From: Candidatus Bodocaedibacter vickermanii
GTDB taxonomy: Bacteria > Pseudomonadota > Alphaproteobacteria > UBA6184
DNA: 64,000 bases
Assembly: GCF_014896945.1 (NCBI RefSeq)
Contig: NZ_CP054719.1
Span: 1,327,312 to 1,391,311, forward strand
Direction: 5' to 3'
Part shown: in pieces, positions 61,690-64,000 of the stretch
Position numbering within the stretch: position 1 is the stretch's first letter
How the letters are laid out: each line of letters begins with the position of its first letter
Translations under genes and position numbers: made by a program
Notes under the pieces: model-generated
The model's database searches: none
What the model was told of the DNA's origin: nothing
Seen by the model: the letters and a program-made list of their open reading frames with translations, nothing else

Positions 61690-61826
61690 GGATTTTAAAC
61701 CCACCTTCGGCGCAGGAGGGGTAAGGGTGAAAAATGAATTTGAGATGTTTTTGAGTTTGGTAGTGTTTTAGTTCCCTTGTTGTTGTTTGAAAGTGCTGTG
61801 TTTGCAGCTTTCAAAGTTAAGTTATA
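61690..61826 (-). repeat. Repeat R3, copy 3
   Basis: Reverse copy of 12893-13030 (AAAAATGAATTTGAGATG, TAGTGTTTTAGTTCC, AGCTTTCAAAGTTAAGTTAT). It leads through a PE into R1 copy D. Confidence 0.6.
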
Positions 61827-61920
61827 TAAAATCCGTGTCAGACCACATCGGATCTAAGCAACGTGACGTTGCATTCATTAGCGTGATGCGGTTTGTAAAG
61901 TTACAATCCGTGTCAGACCA
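61823..61920 (+). repeat. Palindromic elements between R3 and R1 copy D
   Basis: Two PE left arms in the same direction (each with ATCCGTGTCAGACCA) flank core GCAACGTGACGTTGC and the segment TAGCGTGATGCGGTTTG. Confidence 0.65.
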
Positions 61921-61961
61921 GATGTTTAAAACCGAGAGAATCCCCAGTAACCCGCACGTGC

Positions 61962-61992
61962 AAAAAGAACCCCATTTCTTACACGAATGGGG
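61962..61992 (-). terminator. R1 copy D 3' terminator
   Basis: CCCCATT/AATGGGG hairpin followed by TTCTTTTT on the minus strand. Confidence 0.65.
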
Positions 61993-62180
61993 AAAGGCGG
62001 ACTTTAGTATAGTATACAAAGTCGGTGTTTTACGAGCCCGTCGGCTCTAGGGGTTGTTTACAGGGCTGTGACCTACTGATCGGGTAGTTGAGCACCTGTA
62101 CTGGGGATTCGATTCGGCTTGTCTGTGTCTTTCAATAAAAGTTTAGATACTTTTTCTGAAAGTTTCAAAGACGTAGAACG

Positions 62181-62210
62181 AAAAAAGGCTACCCAGGTTT
62201 TTGGGTAGCC
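62181..62210 (-). terminator. R1 copy D promoter-proximal hairpin and T-run
   Basis: GGCTACCCA pairs with TGGGTAGCC on the minus strand, followed by six Ts. Confidence 0.65.
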
Positions 62211-62230
62211 TCTTCGCAATTCTATCTATT

Positions 62231-62258
62231 AGTATACATATTATTGGAGCGCTGTCAA
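62231..62258 (-). promoter_or_regulatory. R1 copy D promoter
   Basis: On the minus strand TTGACA (62258-62253) and TATACT (62236-62231), 16 bp apart, with a spacer unlike the other three. Confidence 0.75.
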
Positions 62259-62266
62259 TATAATAT

Positions 62267-63396
62267 TTAACGTTGTTCAGTTAGGCCGTGTTTCTTCCAT
62301 AAATCATCTGCCATAGAGATGTATCGTAATCTTTCCGGGCTGTTCTCGGGATGTTGAGCCCCAAGCACTTTCAACGCATGTGCGGCCGAGCTAATATCCC
62401 TTGGTGTTTTCGTGAGATGATTTGTGAGTAGCTCGTATAATGTGGCAGCTCTGTCATGGTATTGAGTCCCAAGATCACGCAATCCCTCGGCTGCATCAAA
62501 AATATCCAGTGGTGTTGTATCGGGATGATTTGTGGATAGCTCATATAATGTGGCAGCTCTGTCATGGTATGGAGCCCCAAGATCACGCAATCCCTTGGCT
62601 GCAATTAGAATATACTCTAGAGTTGTCATTGGATGATTTGTGGATAGCTCTATAATGTGGCAGCTCTGTCATGGTATGGAGCCCCCAAATAAGAACGCAA
62701 GCTATGTGCTGCAAATAGAATATTCTTTGGTGTTGAATCTGGACGATTTGCGGATAGCTCAAATAATGTGGCAGCTCTGTCATGGTATGGAGCCCCAAGA
62801 GTAGACAATCCCACGGCTGCATCAAAAATATCCAGTGGTGTTGAATTTGGTAAAATGCTTATCAATATTTTCTTTTGAATATCAGTAAACGTAGCAGTGT
62901 TGTTAATTTTATTGATTAATTCGGAGCCTGTTTCTGCTGATACTTTGTGCATTAGAAATCTGCGATCAAGAGCTAGATTAAGTACGTTATCAAAGGTTGA
63001 ATCAAGAGAAACCCTAAATAGCGTTAACATTGTTTCATTCTGAGGGTCAGTTGTTTGAAGCAGTATTCGTGGGACAAGAAAAGATCGCCACTTTATAGCA
63101 TTTAAAACAGGTTGAGCAAGTGTGTTGAATTTTTTTGATATTAAAGCTAGATCTGCAACATCTTGTCCGTTCAACCAGCCCATGTCAAATGTCGTATGTA
63201 TCTGTCCAACAATAAGGTGGATAGGCGCTACAGCTAACCGAAGTAGGGTTGATTGAGAGGGAGCAACTGTTGCGACGGTGGTTGTAACCGTCGGGTTACC
63301 ATCAGATTCAGTTTCCAAAAGAGTGTCGGATGTTGCAAAAACTGAAGGTAGAGTTAACATTGAAGTAATTAATAATGATTTAAGTGTGTGTGTCAT
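62267..63396 (-). pseudogene. Secreted repeat protein with F-box-like segment, frameshifted
   Basis: From ATG 63396 it reads signal peptide MTHTLKSLLITSMLTLPSVF, then a segment of residues about 50-110 (APIHLIVGQIHTTF, GQDVADLALISKKFNTLAQ) that resembles an F-box, then Sel1/TPR-like units (YHDRAATLFELSANRPDSTP). The frame stops at 62650; the next frame continues with more units (YHDRAATLYELSTNHPDTTP) to 62267 and a tail like the paralogues (SPERLRYISMADDL). Compared with the sister repeat at 62540, one base is missing between 62650 and 62651. It could be a real frameshift, a switch or a sequencing error. Confidence 0.7.
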
Positions 63397-63414
63397 GGGA
63401 GTCTCCTATCCCAG

Positions 63415-63444
63415 AGATATAGTGGGTGTTTTTGACAAAGTCAA
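63415..63444 (-). promoter_or_regulatory. Promoter with palindromic operator-like site, fourth family member
   Basis: TTGACTTTGTCAA (63444-63432, minus strand) lies upstream of the frameshifted repeat gene, as it does for the paralogues at 10661 and 11482. CTATAT follows as a -10-like box. Confidence 0.55.
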
Positions 63445-63653
63445 TCGTGGTGAGGAAAAAATAAAGAGATGAATGTAAAAAATGTTCCAAGCTTAATGTC
63501 AGACTGATATAGCCTGTGTTGAGTGTGCACCATAAGTTGCTGATAATAATGCAGCATTAATCAATAATTTTTTTCACAGAGTCTATTGACCTGAATGTTT
63601 GAATTATGTATAGTGCAGGAAATGAATTATTAATTGATTATAGGATTTTTTAG

Positions 63654-63917
63654 ATGGCTAATCATAAATCAGCTGAAAAGCGATTTCGTCGTGATGAGAA
63701 ACGTCGCGAATTGAATCATCAACGCATTGCGCGCATTCGTACGTTTATTAAAAAAGTTGAAAAAGCAATTGTTACTGGCGTTAAAGTTGATGCTCAGGCG
63801 GCTTTCAAGGCAGCAATGCCAGAAGCAATGAAGGGTATTACTAAAGGGTTACTGCACAAGAATACAGTTTCTCGTAAATTATCACGCTTGTCAGATCGTA
63901 TTAAAGCGCTTGCTTAA
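63654..63917 (+). CDS. rpsT: Ribosomal protein S20
   Basis: An 87-residue 30S protein ([20 protein letters not shown]), rich in Lys/Arg. The C-terminal [20 protein letters not shown] is typical. ATAGGATTTTTTAGATG gives the start. It is a single gene with its own terminator. Confidence 0.97.
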   Translation: MANHKSAEKRFRRDEKRRELNHQRIARIRTFIKKVEKAIVTGVKVDAQAAFKAAMPEAMKGITKGLLHKNTVSRKLSRLSDRIKALA

Positions 63918-63949
63918 TTTTAAGTTTTTGTTGTTCCTTATATAATTAC

Positions 63950-63975
63950 AGGCGCCATTAGTGGTGCCTTTTATT
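63950..63975 (+). terminator. rpsT terminator
   Basis: AGGCGCCA pairs with TGGTGCCT (one G-U pair) around TTAG, followed by TTTATTTT. Confidence 0.85.
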
Positions 63976-64000
63976 TTGTCTAAAGTTTTTGGGAGCTCCT

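Larger units (their letters stand above)
61925..62258 (-). ncRNA. R1 element, copy D: predicted small-RNA gene
   Basis: Minus-strand copy with promoter TTGACA-16 bp-TATACT (62231-62258), hairpin plus T-run (62181-62210) and 3' terminator (61962-61992). The central stem differs in sequence from copies A-C: TTTCAGAAAAAGT pairs with ACTTTTATTGAAA at 12 of 13 positions, where A has TTTCAGCCAAA with TTTGGTTGAAA. Keeping the stem while changing the bases supports a structured RNA. Confidence 0.62.

Noticed and set aside
61787..62050. Plus-strand frame ending VGVLRARRL
   Set aside because: It crosses R3, PE and R1 and ends in the same repeat-encoded tail seen at 49535. It is a repeat artefact.

Overview
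The window looks like a low-GC alphaproteobacterial chromosome from a host-associated, probably intracellular lineage. A member of the Holosporales (symbionts of protists) is my best guess, and it is inference. Supporting features are an atpHAGDC operon without the Fo genes, gltA, poly-hydroxybutyrate-type dehydrogenases (phaB, 3-hydroxybutyrate dehydrogenase), a flagellar gene set (flhB, fliR, flgI, a FlgJ/CheL-like gene, a flgN-like gene, flgK, flgL), a dcw segment (mraY-murD-ftsW-murG-murC), and many genes for proteins with Sec signal peptides and eukaryote-like or effector-like domains.

Layout: 0.2-1.4 kb is an IS4-family element. 1.4-2.1 kb is repeat DNA ending at tRNA-Val. 2.1-4.3 kb holds an orphan PAAR-like (DUF4280) gene, a decayed gene and its intact paralogue, a secreted trypsin-like pseudoprotease. 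4.3-9.1 kb is the ATP synthase F1 operon on the minus strand. 9.2-12.0 kb has a signal-peptide GNAT-like gene and three paralogous secreted repeat proteins. 12.0-13.4 kb is a repeat island. 13.4-21.4 kb carries gltA, a small membrane protein, yraN, a BON lipoprotein, a CPT-like kinase, a secreted M4-like metallopeptidase, an M3 oligopeptidase and an ABC1 kinase. 21.4-25.4 kb has PHB-type reductases, a DUF1622 protein and flhB-fliR. 25.4-27.4 kb is a second repeat island. 27.4-30.2 kb has a pilus/T2SS-like PilM/N-O-P set and dksA. 30.7-36.8 kb has a secreted OTU-type cysteine protease, a CDF transporter, a DMT transporter and an exported NB-ARC/TPR protein. 37.5-47.4 kb has an ABC transporter, the mur/fts cluster and two tandem exported glycosyltransferases. 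47.6-49.7 kb has an exported methyltransferase, repeats and a truncated GNAT gene. 49.8-54.5 kb is flagellar. 54.5-61.5 kb has plsX-rpmF, a KdpDE-like two-component system with two extra genes, DUF177 and bamE. 61.5-63.4 kb has repeats and a frameshifted secreted repeat gene, followed by rpsT.

Two themes stand out. First, the gene-free stretches are built from a few recurring modules. One (called R1 here) occurs four times in both orientations. Every copy keeps a -35/-10 pair with exactly 16 bp spacing although the spacer sequences differ, a hairpin plus T-run just after the predicted start, and base-paired stems. Three copies also keep a 3' terminator. R1 looks like a mobile or amplified small-RNA gene. 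Other modules are a palindromic element with interchangeable short hairpin cores (PE), which has entered at least one reading frame, and a perfect four-way cloverleaf. Second, several proteins of normally cytoplasmic families (OTU protease, NB-ARC/TPR, methyltransferase, glycosyltransferases, GNAT) begin with apparent signal peptides, which suggests an exported effector set. Three secreted repeat-protein genes share a palindromic operator-like sequence (TTGACTTTGTCAA) over the -35 box, which suggests co-regulation.
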